Shown here one piece after another: positions 1-11,409 of a stretch of DNA of 64,000 nt; within the stretch, counting starts at the first letter, position 1, and every line of letters starts with the position of its first letter. The stretch comes from Oxytricha trifallax. Taxonomy: Eukaryota > Ciliophora > Spirotrichea > Sporadotrichida > Oxytrichidae. Both the position numbers and the translations under genes were made by a program. The notes under the pieces are model-generated. The model was not told the origin of the DNA. It did not search any database and was given only the letters and a program-made list of their open reading frames with translations. The stretch covers positions 113,466-177,465 of the forward strand of contig ARYC01025601.1 of NCBI GenBank assembly GCA_000711775.1. Direction: 5' to 3'.

Positions 1-1945
1 CAAAAATGATTTAATTTATTAATACTAAGAGAGTTTCTTTGATTTTACTTTACCAAATTTCTTCACCTTCTTTCTGCCCATTAATCCAGTCAGCTTATTA
101 TATCTTTCCATTTTTCCATTTTTAAATTCCATAACCATGTGCTTTGCCTCTGCAAATGTCTCCTTTCATAAGTGTTTTAGTTTGACTATCTCTCAAATCC
201 TTTTCTGTGTCTCCGATTGTTTTACCATTAGCCTTAATAAATTCTTTCATTGTTTTATACCATAATATTGTTTAACAATAATTTAATCCAAATTAGTATT
301 AAATTTAAAATTAAAAGTGATTAGTATTATAAATTTAATTATAATACCAAGACCTTCTCTATTCTCTCCATTTTTAATTTATCCTCTATAAATAGCATCC
401 TTGAACTTAAGTATCTAAAAATTCAATTATCTCTTTAGGCCATCATATTTGAACTATCTCTCTTAACTTAACATCTAATAACCTCCATGCTTCCTTTCTA
501 GGATGGCTACTCTCTTTGTGTTACTCCCATTTTCAACTATTTAACCATCAGATCTTTGTTGCATTTATAAGTGTAAATCTGGGATAATCATATTAGCTTT
601 TAGTTTGTCTTAATCTGGAACGATTTGAGGTAATTTTTATGAAGTTGTATCTGGATGTTTATTTATGTTTTTACTCATCTTTTCTCCTTTATTTTAAAGT
701 TAGTTTAAATTGTTCTGTGTTAGAGGAGTTTTTACATTATTTTTAGGACTAATAAGCTGTAAAAGTACTAAACTACTAATGTTACTGTTGCTATCATTAT
801 TGTTTAGCTAATTAAGTTCAATTTGAGTTTTGCTTTATTATCTTTAGTGACTGCTATCATTAATTTATGTGACTGATTTATTTTATTCAAGTGTTTCACT
901 TTCATTTTTGTCTCTTCAGTTTAAATACACACTTAATCATCCTAGTCAGGGACTTGATTTCTTAATCTTGAATTTATCACAAATCTAATGCTGTTTCACT
1001 TTAGTTTTATGCAATAGTATTTTAAATCACAAGCTTTGCTTATCTTACATGTTTATATTTGATCAAACTTGTCCCTAATGAAGTAAAACTTATCCAACTC
1101 ATTGTTTAATACTTAAGGAGAATTTTAAGTCTAATCATTTTAGTTTATATCATTTATGGTAGTATTTTTGTGTTTTAAATTTGTTATTTATTGAATGAAC
1201 CATCGTCATCTTGCTAAATAACATCCTCATTGTATGTTACTTCGTTTTCATTAAACAAGTCTCTTTTATTTAACTATAACTATGATAATGGATTACCGTG
1301 CTTTAGTTTTTCATTATTATCAAAGATTCCCATGAATTCTTTCAGGTTTTTATTAGTCATGGAAGTATAACCGCCATTCAGATTACTGCCATTTCTTAAT
1401 GACTGTAATTATTACTGCTAATACTGTCTCATAATTAAAGAGGTTTAATGTTATTATCGTAATTGCGATTACCTTATTGCAATACTCTCAGATGTATTAT
1501 TTTTACTACGATCGTTGTTATTTGAGGTATCATTTATTATTGAAGCATTATTTTTCAAAATCATTGAATATTAATTTAAATTTGAATTCATTTTGCTGAA
1601 GAGCCGAATTTATTAAGTAATCATTGTCAGCAGGTAATTAAGATTTTTTATATGATTTATAATAGGAAAACTTTAAATTATTATATTAAAATTAAAACTA
1701 ATACTTATTAACTTAATCAAAAATGGACATCTCTCTTTAAATGTTTCATCTTCCTCTTCTTCCTCATCATTATCTTGAATCATAGGTCATTTTGTCCAAC
1801 TCTCTGAGTAACCTGACGAAGCACCAGTTTGTTGACACCTCAGTTCCTAAAGATAGGACCGCTAAAATAATAATTAAAAGATATGTTTTTTGTAACTCAA
1901 ATTTTATGTGAGCGCGCCTCCTCAACCTGCGTCTGATCTATAAGA
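1..1945 (-). CDS. Q/N-rich protein with MORN repeats (partial, interrupted)
   Basis: Read on the minus strand with TAA/TAG=Gln, coding blocks lie at about 1945-1905, 1862-1720, 1640-1560, 1555-690 (continuing in frame through 678-341) and 250-1, running off the left edge. The central block is rich in Gln/Asn/Ser. The last two blocks show MORN-repeat spacing, for example AIYRGQIKNGENREGLG and GKAHGYGIQKWKNGK followed by ADWINGQKEGEE. MORN repeats usually bind membranes or scaffold cytoskeletal proteins. The 90 bp at 251-340 and the shorter gaps are A/T-only and look like introns or IESs. A frameshift or IES border falls near 1557 and an in-frame TGA near 1790. The 1720-1945 part has a related copy at 54.5-54.7 kb. 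MORN assignment is fairly sure; one continuous gene is inferred. Confidence 0.6.
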
Positions 1946-2300
1946 ATACTTATTAATATATTAAAATTTTAATTTAATTAATCTATTACTAATCATAAAT
2001 CATAATTTTACAAGCTTTATATACTTTATAAATATTATATTAGATAAATGAATTACTCAAACCCAGAATCAAAATGAGAGTATGTTATTTAAATCAGAGA
2101 AATTTAAAATTTAAGAAATTATTAAAGTTTTTGTAAAAAATAGACAAAAAGGAAACATGCTGACTAAATAAGATATGCGAGAATTTTTTTATTAAAACGA
2201 GTTTACTATTTAATATTAAATTCAGCGACAAATCTTTCTTATAAAGCCATTTTTTAAATTAAGAAATTATTTGAATGTCAAACCTTATTAAGGTTGAGTG

Positions 2301-3172
2301 TCATTATATTCGTTTTATTATGTATTTATTTGATGAGTTTGAGCAGGAATGTTGCTCTTTGTAGCTTTCTATCACTTAATATCTAATGAGTTTGAATAAA
2401 TAGAGCGTCAGTATCCCCAATCCACCGATTGCATTGAGGGCATCAGATAGTATAAAAGGAATATATTTTGATACTTAATCATATAAATAGCCTCAAATTT
2501 TGACAAAGGCAAGCATACCCAGACTTCCAAAAGTGAAATAAACTCTATTTAGAGTACCTCTAATTTCCTTCTCTAGGTTTTTAGAGAATAACCCATCGAT
2601 TAAGATGTTTTAAATTAAGGATAGGGATTGTATTGCAACACAACTAAATTTAATAAATAGCTGTGCGGGTTATCTAAGAAAATAAGGAGGGTAATTGCTA
2701 GTGATTTCAAAATGAAAGCTAAAGGAATTGTATAGATATACTTTAGCTTATCTGAATAGTTACCTGGTAAGAAGATCAAGATCAGCCTTGCAAAAACTAT
2801 TTAACATTTATATATAATTTTAAAACTTAGATTATCTTGATTACTTATACTATATCTCTAGCATGTTAGTCACTACCCAAGAGACCTGAATCTACATAGG
2901 AAGTGATCTAGAGAATAAGAAATGTGCTGTATAAAATAGCAGATTGCTTTATTATGAACTTTCCCATAAAAGTTATTGGGAGAAAAATATTATTCCTACA
3001 CTCCTATTTAAGTACATTAATAAGGCATAGTATTCTTGGAAGTAAGCCTGGCTAACCTCCAAGCATTCGTCACAGCAATCCCTCCTTGTTGTTCTGATTT
3101 CTTCTCTTTTGTTTGAATACTTTGGTTCTTTGTGCTCTTTAATCATCAAGAGTGAGAAAGTTGAAAGACTGA
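2301..3172 (-). CDS. MFS-type transporter, C-terminal part
   Basis: The minus strand is open from the edge of the foldback element (3172) to a TGA at 2303-2301, with possible breaks near 2880. The C-terminal half has the ciliate MFS pattern: FSKNLEKEIRGTLNRVY, then GSLGMLAFVKIQGYLYD, a Pro-Phe turn, and a last hydrophobic span ending LGILTLYLFKL before a charged tail. The 5' part holds a charged loop with a Cys pair (RRDCCDECLEV) and another hydrophobic span. It would be a polytopic membrane carrier; no substrate can be named. The gene is cut at its 5' side by the foldback element at 3173 and the TBE beyond it, so upstream exons are not visible here. Confidence 0.5.
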
Positions 3173-3940
3173 TAAGCTAAAATTTTTTGAAAATAAATCG
3201 AATTTAATTTGAAATATACATATATGAATATAAAGGTCTTGAGATGAATTAAGACAATTAAGAATGCATCAGGTAAAGCCCTAATTAGGGCAATTAATTT
3301 AGCTATATCTCAATAAGCTGATTTCCAATCAACCCAAGATATTTTGAATGCCTTCCTTGAGCTTATAAGCCCAAAATCTTCTAAAATCGACCACTTCAAG
3401 GGTCATTATTCAAAAAACTGTTTTTTAAGTAAAAGTCTTATAGAGGGCTATAATGCCCATTTTATGTTAATTCTCAATTAAAGTAGAAATTATAAGGCTT
3501 TAATTATTTAAAATCATTAAAAATTAAACTTATATTAGTTTTAATAGAATTCTCTATAGAGAATTTAAATCAACCTTAAATTTATTACGTTTTAAAATAT
3601 CAATTTAAAATTTTAATATATAATTTCTACTTTAATTGAGAATTAACATAAAATGGGCATTATAGCCCTCTATAAGACTTTTACTTAAAAAACAGTTTTT
3701 TGAATAATGACCCTTGAAGTGGTCGATTTTAGAAGATTTTGGGCTTATAAGCTCAAGGAAGGCATTCAAAATATCTTGGGTTGATTGGAAATCAGCTTAT
3801 TGAGATATAGCTAAATTAATTGCCCTAATTAGGGCTTTACCTGATGCATTCTTAATTGTCTTAATTCATCTCAAGACCTTTATATTCATATATGTATATT
3901 TCAAATTAAATTCGATTTATTTTCAAAAAATTTTAGCTTA
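3173..3940. repeat. Foldback element with two near-perfect 321-bp arms
   Basis: Left arm 3173-3493 and right arm 3620-3940 are inverted copies with no mismatch that I found. The loop is 126 bp. The ends read TAAGCTAAAATTTTTTG inward, and a TA at each end is compatible with a TA target duplication. I see no credible gene in arms or loop. The arms are so alike that the element is either young or kept identical by gene conversion. It sits exactly between the MFS fragment and the truncated TBE, so one of the two probably inserted into or beside the other. Confidence 0.85.
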
Positions 3941-3944
3941 ATGA

Positions 3945-4516
3945 GTAGGGGCCACAACTGTATAGCTTACGTCGAAGCTGCTCAATTATATACTGAATAG
4001 TATGGCATAAGTAAAAAACTCTCCCATTATTTACCCTTAGCTTTATTAACCTATCACTCTTCCTCTGTAAGACTTTGAAACATAATTAGGAGCAATAGTC
4101 ATTAAGCCTATAGCAATTCTTACAACTATAAGCGATGGTTAGTATTTGCCATTTACCTAATCAAGCTTCATATACACCTTACTCTTACAAGAGTGTACAT
4201 CTTTAAGATGTCTCTTCATAGCTGGAATCATTAGAGAAGAAATTATAGCAATCTTACCATTCAAAAGTTTTTATCTTTACAATCTGAAGCTGTTCCTTTA
4301 CTTCCTCGGCATCTTCTATTATTGTTTAAACACCCATATCTGCTGACTTCTTACTGCTTTAAACCTCTATAAAGAAGACAATTGCTTCAATTTCAAGAGC
4401 TCTTAACTCTGCCTCCCTCTTAATGTAGATTGCATCTGGTTTCTTTTTTTACCAAAGTTGAGCTATGATTAACCAGTTCCTTATCTAACTGCTTTAAAAT
4501 TTAAGTTAGTGGCCAT
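3945..4516 (-). pseudogene. TBE zinc-finger/kinase protein, truncated N-terminal piece
   Basis: The ATG at 4516-4514 starts an N-terminus alike to that at 39523 in the other TBE (MATNLN versus MVANLN, then a Gly/Gln/Ser-rich stretch). A zinc-finger part is recognisable near 4220 as MKRHLKDVHS followed by KVYMKLDQVNGKYQ. After that the similarity is lost and no kinase domain is present. The reading stops at the foldback element. Nothing downstream of 3945 on this strand continues the gene. Confidence 0.65.
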
Positions 4517-5067
4517 GCTTAAATTAAAATTTAAATTTCTATTATAAAGTTATTATAAGCATTCTTACAAGAGCCACTTTATGTAGAAGCAACGAGTATG
4601 AAATTAATTGTTAAATTTAAGATTTATGCAACCATACTTGTCTGTAATTTAACAGATTATTTTTACTATTTACAGTCTCAATAGTTTTGATTATGGTACT
4701 AATTTTGCAAAATCCAAGGTTGGTTCTGGTACTAATTAAGTTTTGAACAAGTTTGGAACTTTTCCATTAAAACTTCACTGGATTAAAATTAGGTACTAAT
4801 TAAGTTTTGGTACCAATTAATATTAAACTGATTTAGTACCATTACTAATTAAATTTAAACAAATTTAGTACTATAATAATGGAACTTAATTGATAAAAAT
4901 GGAGCTCCATCTCTGAAGTTTTTTGCAGCTTCTGCAAACTCTCTCCATGTATCTTTACAGAGTTAACCTCCTATATGATGCCCATATTTAATAGAAAAAT
5001 TTTAAACAATAGGATCCAGAATCTATAAATTAAAACATGAAATTCATTAATAGGAAGAAGAACTAAG

Positions 5068-5857
5068 ATGGAATCGCTGAGTAATGCAATGAAAAGGTTT
5101 GAGGCCCAAGAAATAATAGCAAGATTCAGAAGTAGGGAAGATATCGATAGATACCTCGCTCCACGTGGTAAATATACATCGTATAATCTAACGAATTCTC
5201 TATTTGGTCTATCTCTTCCAACTATGGAAGGTACCAAAATATCATTCCTGAAAGCTATACTCTTTGATGAGAAGAAAGCTTTTAAAAACTAAGAGATTAA
5301 GTTGATAGAAATACCTAACTACCCAGAGATATCTGTCACTAATCTCTACGAGGATGCAATGAAATATGAAGAGTTAGTAGTTCACATTCCCATAAAGAAA
5401 CAACTCTCATACAAGCTTCCAAAGAGGAGCTTCTTCTTTGGTGTCCTTTGTACTTGGAGAGAAAGTTATCTCTGAAAAATTATAGAAGAAGCTCATATGA
5501 AACGCTATTCCACTTCTCCAAAAGATTAAAAGAAGCAAGGCATACTAATAAGCGAAAGCTGGCTTGTGTAGCTTAAGAAGCATCCTTATCTCTCTAGTAA
5601 GCTTTTTATAATTTTGTAGGGAAACCTGGAACTGGTATATTTCTAATTAAAGATAATGCAAAGGTTCACAGAGAAAGAAATAAGCAGAAAATATATATTA
5701 ATATAGCAAGAGACTTTATCATGACATATAAAAACCATAGGAAATGAACATAGATGCTGGCGCTGGTATAAAGAGAAGAAACATGGGTCCTATTTAAGCA
5801 CCAGAGGAAGAAAAGAAAGATAAGTCTAATCTTCTTAAGGGTTCATTTAATATGTGA
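5068..5857 (+). pseudogene. TBE 22-kDa protein of unknown function, frameshifted
   Basis: The start MESLSNAMKRFEAQE aligns residue by residue with the TBE copy at 38.9 kb on minus. Typical features are the basic stretch ARFRSREDIDRYL, the motif PKRSFFFGV and a charged Lys/Glu tail ending GSFNM at the TGA 5855-5857. A TGA near 5474 stands where the other copy has Arg (YL-R-EII). A one-base frameshift near 5620 shifts the last third. The protein is conserved in TBEs, but its role in transposition is not known. It is convergent with the transposase that follows. Confidence 0.75.
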
Positions 5858-5869
5858 ATTTATTCATTC

Positions 5870-6850
5870 ATTTAAGTCTAACACTTACCAATAAACATTA
5901 ATTCTTCCTTTCATTGCACATATCTTAGTCTAGTCTTTACCACTTTCTTGCAACTACTCTGTATTTAGTCTATTGCATCTATTGGAAGATAATGCATTGG
6001 GTGATACAGCAAGAGTTTCTTGTAGTGAGTCTTAATCTAACTCCAGTAGAATTCGATTCCATTAAATTGTGGACTATAAGGAACGTTATACACAGGAGTT
6101 ATGTTTAACTCTTCATAAGCATTCTTAGATTCTTTAGTCTTATGAATAGAAAGATTATCAACAAACAGGATGATCTCATGATCGTTGTAATTATCTCTTA
6201 GCTTATGTAAGTACTCTATATTTTGCTCTCGTATAATAGAGCGAGGATGAATAACATAAGCTTCTAAGCCTGAATCTTCAGTAATACAATCTTAAATTGC
6301 GTGAGGGACAATCTTAACCTTTTAGTCATACACATCTATATTATCATACTTCTTGTACCAAGACTTATTAATAATGGTATTGAACGTAAACACTGCTTCA
6401 TCAGCGTGCATGAACTTGATGTTATTATCTATAGACCTATGCATTTAATCATAAATATAGTTTAAATTATTACTGTGAAATGGCACTGTATAGTCAAAAG
6501 TCAATCACTCTCTTCACTCTGTAGACGGTCTTGAAAGTAATGACATTCCTCCTATAAATATTAGCAATAGTCTATGGAGAGATGCGCATGTCAGGAAACT
6601 AGTGATGAAACATCACAGCTAATCAAGTGGAAAGTGTGCTTAATATTTCAAAATCTTAGAGCATCAGAGGTTGTCAATATGCTGTTAAGAGAACTTTTAA
6701 CTTCTTGCAGGATGTTATCAAGAACCATAATTAAAATGCGAAACAGCTAGAAAGCAGTGATACCTAACAGTCGAGGCACTCTTGCGTAAGAGCTTTGATA
6801 TTGCTGTATAATTAAGCACAGGTTTGACTTAAGCTATATTAATACTTATA
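5870..6850 (-). pseudogene. TBE DDE transposase, degraded
   Basis: Reverse-strand translation matches the transposase at 37.2-38.2 kb: the helix-turn-helix piece VLNYTAISKLLRKSAST near 6790, the catalytic-region HADEAVF near 6405 and the C-terminal catalytic block SPQFNGIEFYW near 6060, ending in TRLRYVQ near 5920. The family is a Tc1/mariner-like DD34E cut-and-paste transposase, which in Oxytricha is implicated in excision of TBEs and IESs. In-frame TGAs and frameshifts occur in the N-terminal third (near 6720 and 6680), so the copy looks inactive. The reading runs into the right terminal repeat side, about 100 bp from the end, as in the complete copy. Confidence 0.75.
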
Positions 6851-6960
6851 CCATACCTAACCTTAAACAATAAATCTAAATATTTCTAATCATAAATAGA
6901 TCCTTAAAATCGCTGATTTCAATTTCTCATTTGCAAACTGGCATAATTTTTCTACTAACC

Positions 6961-7022
6961 CTAATAAACTCCATCTAAACCCTACAAATCAAATCACTAA
7001 AACATCTAATTAAGGGGTTTTG
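6961..7022 (-). repeat. TBE right terminal repeat with one telomeric unit
   Basis: Read inward from 7022 it begins CAAAACCCCTTAATTAGATG and then GATTTGATTTGTAGGG, matching the ends of the complete TBE. It carries only one C4 block, where the other TBE has CAAAACCCCAAAACCCC. The flank outside is ATT, which fits the ANT target rule for TBE1. Confidence 0.85.
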
Positions 7023-7029
7023 ATTGAAA

Positions 7030-8005
7030 CTACAACTTGTTAAAATTTATACTTTAATAAACATATCTAAATCATCTGCTCCCTTTCTCTACGAGATATT
7101 ATTGATATTAAGTCTTTTCATCCTCTTTGTAATTCTTTCCTTTTTGGAGCAGAGTTAGACACTTTATATTTTTGTATTTTCTTAGAGTTTTTACTTATTT
7201 AAATTATCTTCATTTAAACTAAACTCTTTATTTTTAATTTAATATAAATTGTATTCTACATACTTAAATGAAAATTCGATGTCTAAAACAGAATATTTAA
7301 CTCAAAGATTCATTTTATAAAATTCTCCAACCAATGAAGAATATAAATTCCTTCAAATTAAAAAATATATTTTAATTATTTATAATAATATATCTTTGAC
7401 TTGAATGTTAACTATATTTGGGAAATTCATTTAGTATAAAATTTATATCAGCTATTTTTTAATTTAATTTTTAATAAATCCTTCTCTTATAACACTTCTT
7501 GATTTAAGTAAGTCTAAATATAAGGATGAATACAAACAAAATGACTCAATAAATGAAGAAAGAGTTACTAGTTTTAGGTTGTAGAGGCTTTATGTTCTTG
7601 TTGGCTTAATTATTTTATAAATGTATAAAAATTAATTTAAATCGACAGAGATGATTTTGGTTTTAAGGTTTAATAATTCAGGTAATGTTTTTAATATTGT
7701 TGGAATTTCTGATCAGTAAATTCCTTGAGCAATTTATTTATCTAATAATCTCTATTTAAGCAATTAATATAGATATCTTTGTTCTTAATTATATATTTTC
7801 AGTCTTAAATCAATCAAGTGGTTTGTATCTATTAAGTTTTTGTCAGAATTTATTTTATAATAAAACTTCTCTTAAATCTCTATTTTACTGGCTTTTTATT
7901 CCTAGCTTTTGCCTTGATTTATATTTAATGATAAAATTAAGAGATTTAGTTGTTTTCTTCTTTCCAATATTAGCATTTATTACTCTTTAATGACTATAGT
8001 AAAGT
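7030..8005 (-). CDS. Lys/Gln-rich protein, coiled-coil-like, adjoining TBE copy 1
   Basis: The minus strand is open with TAA/TAG=Gln over most of 8005-7700, 7700-7460 and 7190-7030. Typical text is KEQQMLILERRKQLNLL, then QEQRYLYQLLKQRLLDKQ, and nearer the TBE CSKKERITKRMKRLN and RKGADDLDMFIKVQIL. The heptad-like Leu/Lys/Gln pattern suggests a coiled coil. The last coding bases lie directly beside the TBE terminus, so the transposon probably interrupts this gene. I do not recognise the family. The opposite strand is also open at 7685-7993 but gives only low-complexity hydrophobic text. Confidence 0.45.
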
Positions 8006-8490
8006 TTACTTATATATCCCTATTTTTATTGGTTGAGCTTTGAATTTTTTTGTATTAGCGGCTGTTAATACTTGGTAAGTGCATTTAAAAATATTTCATG
8101 AATAAATTTACAAAATAATATTTTTAAGAAAACAAGTTTTTATATTAAATTACTAAAATTGACTTTTTTTCTATCTATTTTTAATAAGTAAATTATTATT
8201 ACTGGTAAAATTATTAAATAATAATAAGATTAGAAACATTTTAAAACTTAACTAAGTAATAATATTTATAAATATAAAGATCTTCTGCTAGGTGCTTATA
8301 ATTACTAAAATAGATTTGAATTGGGAAATTTAGATAAATTAATAGATATGTTTCTAATTAATAATTATAACTGCCACTAATTTGACACGCTTATAGATCA
8401 AATTTGGTCATAAGTACTTACCGTTATGTTTTAAATTTTATACTGTATCTATCCATATCGAATACGGAGATTTATTTTTTCCTAAATGTC

Positions 8491-8655
8491 ATTTGACCGG
8501 TTTGACCAGTTTGACCGATTTTACTGAGGTTTTTGTAGTCAAATTCATCGGATTTAGAAATAAATGTGATAGATTGATTTATTAATTAATTTAATATTAA
8601 AATAAATATAATAATTAAAGATTTGACCGATTTGACCAATTTGACCGATTTAACT
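8491..8655 (+). repeat. Two iteron-like arrays in the left arm of Rep element 1
   Basis: Array one (8491-8525) reads TTTGACCGG, TTTGACCAG, TTTGACCGA, TTTTAC. Array two (8621-8655) reads TTTGACCGA, TTTGACCAA, TTTGACCGA, TTTAAC. An inverted GGTCAAATG follows near 8669. The right arm has the mirror set at about 10213-10260 and 10366-10395. Short tandem repeats beside a Rep-like gene are often Rep-binding sites; that role is inferred here. Confidence 0.75.
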
Positions 8656-8745
8656 TAGTTATTTTGTGGTCAAATGTCAGTATATATAATGAGTGTAGAT
8701 TAAATATAATTAGTTTAAATATTTTATTTAATATTATGGAGATAT

Positions 8746-10206
8746 ATGAAAGTGTCTTTTAGTACCTTTCGCTAAATGGGTAACTCATTTCAGTCTTAGA
8801 TAATGATTAACTTTAAAATGACTCATTTTTATGAGTGTGAATATCCTTATGGACCAGAAAACTCAAGTCCTATCATAAAGAGTATCAAAAACACATGCAA
8901 TAGAATTTAGCACGTCAATGTCTATCAAAATCCTTAAAGTAGCAAATAATACATAGAGATCTCTAGCTACCCACTCACCAAAGGCATTCATAAAAATCAC
9001 TTTAAACAAGATGCTTGCTCAGGTACTAAGGCACTGAAACAGCTCAACATTAAGATAACAACTACAGACTATAAAAATACTTAGGATCTCCTTGCTTTGC
9101 ATCAAAATATCATCCTTATAGCTGGAGATGACTAAAATTTCAACAAAATTAAAGATAGATTAAGCGCTGTAAGCTCAAGGGCCGAGTCCTCCCTATCTCC
9201 GTCTAAAACCAAATAAGAGATGTTAGTGGAGTTCACAAATATGGTAAAAAGTGGCAAAATACAGAGTCTCTCAGATTATGTGAAGTTGTACTGGCAGAAT
9301 GCAAATGATTTGATCCAAATACAAGATATAGAAGTGAAATTGAGAGGATTAATGAAACTCATGGTAAGTTCAGGACTCATTGAAAGGAAGCTAATACCCG
9401 TTATCGATTCACTTCAGACGTTTTTCCTCAGAGATGATAAGTATCTAAATCCAGCAAGAGCAATATCGATAGACTAGTTTAAAGAATGGGGATATGGTGA
9501 GGCAGTGGATGCTCTGTTTGAGGTAATTTTGCAGAGAGAAAATCGGAAAAAATGCTGTGTATGGCTTTATAGGAAAGCAAATACCGGTAAAACTAGTATT
9601 GTAAAAATGCTACAGCAAATCTTTGTTTGCGATGTGCTCTAATCAGGCCAATCCCATTTTAAACTGCAGGTAATACCAGTAAAATTTCATCCTCAGATAG
9701 TGCTCATGGATGAGATGAATGACAAGCATTTCTTTAGTAACGATAGAATAGCAAAAATGAAAAGATTATTGGAAGGATGTGGTTACTCTACTGAAGTAAA
9801 GTATGGAGATGTGGCATTAGAATATATAGACAGCGATGTGGTAATTACGACAAATTCTCTGCCATTTAAGAAACTCAAAAAGATTGATAGGGAGGCATTC
9901 GAGGCGAGATGCCACTTAATTAATCTGAGTGATGTCAAGAAAAATGAAACCAATACATTGCCATTTGATACATTAGACTTAGCAAGATACTTTTTGGCAC
10001 GTCTGGACGAAGAAAAAACAATTGCAAGTCATTCGTAAGATCTGGACATAAGCAGAGAAGCATGCAAATTAGCACAGGACGAAATGAAGAGGAGAAATCG
10101 CAATCTCTTTGAAATAAGCTATTCATTACACTTTCATATATCTCCATAATATTAAATAAAATATTTAAACTAATTATATTTAATCTTCACTCATTATATA
10201 TACTGA
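8746..10206 (+). CDS. SF3-helicase (Rep-like) protein, intact
   Basis: With TAA/TAG=Gln the frame is open from ATG 8746 to TGA 10204-10206, 486 residues; in-frame ATGs at 8776 and 8818 are alternative starts. The C-terminal half is a superfamily 3 helicase: Walker A ANTGKTS with Lys at about residue 282, Walker B IVLMDEMND at about 322, and motif C VVITTNS at about 368. SF3 helicases unwind DNA in parvoviruses, CRESS-DNA viruses and related plasmids. The N-terminal 270 residues share HFYECEYPYGPENS and IQHVNVYQ with the second element; I could not identify a convincing HUH nuclease triad. The first and last codons lie inside the terminal repeats. Expression and replication are untested. Confidence 0.8.
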
Positions 10207-10883
10207 CATTTGACCACAAATAACTAAGTTAAATCGGTCAAATTGGTCAAATCAGTCAAATCTTTAATTATAATAATTATTTTAATATTAAATTAATTAA
10301 TAAATAAATCTATCACATTTATTTATAAATCCGGTGAATTTGACTACAAAATAACTAAGTTAAATCGGTCAAACTGGTCAAACCGGTCAAATGACATTTA
10401 GGAAAAAATAAATCTCCGTATTCGAAATGGACAGATACAGTATAATATTTAAAACATAACGGTAAGTACTTATGACCAAATTTGATCTATAAGCGTGTCA
10501 AATTAGTGGCAGTTATAATTATTAATTAGAAACATATCTATTAATTTATCTAAATTTCCCAATTCAAATCTATTTTAGTAAAATTAATCATCCATTTCTT
10601 CTTTGTATAAGTTTAAGATTCCTTTTACGGATTTGATGTTTTCAGCTTCTTTGATGAAGTCTTTAGGGGCTTTTTGAGTTACTTAAAAAGCTTAATTTTC
10701 ATTATCAACACCACTTCTTCCTCTGCTTTATGATTGTGGTTTCATATACTGAATTACAATATTACCACACATTTGAAGAGTCGTTGACTTTACAATATGT
10801 TAATATTTATATATTTTTTAACAGTCATATATATATATATATAACTTTTGCCACTCTTATTTTTCCTAGAGATTATTTTGGCT

Positions 10884-11404
10884 AAGGTGACAAACACTCA
10901 CCCCCCATAAGTTATACTTTTAAAATTGTACTCTGATAGAACTCGACCTCCTGAGCAAACTTTTTTAAGGAGTGATTGTGGCCTGCTTTTAGTTTTCGAG
11001 ATAACTCAATGGCTAAGTCAAAAATTTAAATATAAAATCATAAAATTTGGCTTAGAAAAATTTTTGACATTTTTCTTAAAAACATCTAAAATAGCATAAT
11101 CTGATAAATTTTCACATGCTGTGGAATTATTTTGAGTATAAGTTTTTTGATACTTTATTTCTAGCTTTGGCTAATAAAGATTATCATTTATCTTTATTTT
11201 AGATGTTTTTAAGAAAAATGTCAAAAATTTTTCAAAGCCAAATTTTATGATTTTATATTTAAATTTTTGACTTAGCCAGTGTGTTATCTCGAAAACTAAA
11301 AGCAGGCCACAATCACTCCTTAAAAAAGTTTGCTCAGGAGGTCGAGTTCTATCAGAGTACAATTTTAAAAGTATAACTTATGGGGGGTGAGTGTTTGTCA
11401 CCTT
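10884..11404. repeat. Foldback element, 208-bp arms
   Basis: Arms 10884-11092 and 11199-11404 are near-perfect inverted copies. The ends begin AAGGTGACAAACACTCACC. A shared phrase TTTTCGAGATAA also occurs in the foldback element at 20.4-21.4 kb, as do TCTGATAGA-like sequences, so the two may be distantly related. The apparent ORF through the right arm is repeat sequence, not a credible gene. Confidence 0.85.
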
Positions 11405-11409
11405 GACCA

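Larger units (their letters stand above)
3941..7022. mobile_element. TBE: TBE transposon, left part missing (TBE copy 1)
   Basis: Gene order and strands match the complete copy at 37-41 kb: zinc-finger/kinase gene on minus (only the N-terminal part left), 22-kDa gene on plus, transposase on minus. The right terminal repeat ends at 7022 and is followed by ATT. The left end is replaced by the foldback element, and about 0.9 kb of the kinase gene plus the left repeat are absent. TBEs are spirotrich germline transposons removed during macronuclear development. All three genes carry breaks, so this copy is unlikely to be autonomous. Confidence 0.85.
8303..10580. mobile_element. Rep-type element 1 with long terminal inverted repeats
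   Basis: Left arm 8303-8757 and right arm 10127-10580 are inverted repeats of about 455 bp with scattered differences. Outer ends read TACTAAAATAGATTTGAATT, consistent with a TA target. Each arm holds two groups of 9-bp direct repeats with consensus TTTGACCRR. Between the arms lies one intact gene for an SF3-helicase protein. The combination of terminal repeats, iteron-like arrays and an SF3 helicase resembles self-replicating DNA elements that use a Rep protein. A decayed relative is at 32.7-34.7 kb. Confidence 0.85.

Noticed and set aside
7685..7993. Plus-strand 102-codon hydrophobic frame as a membrane protein
   Set aside because: The minus strand is open over the same span with more convincing text, continuous with neighbouring coding sequence.
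8746..9300. HUH endonuclease motifs in the N-terminus of the Rep-like protein
   Set aside because: IQHVNVYQ and KHVSMYQ are conserved between the two copies, but I could not match a complete HUH motif set.
11171..11362. Open frame through the foldback arm
   Set aside because: The sequence is an inverted repeat copy and the frame has no protein-like features.
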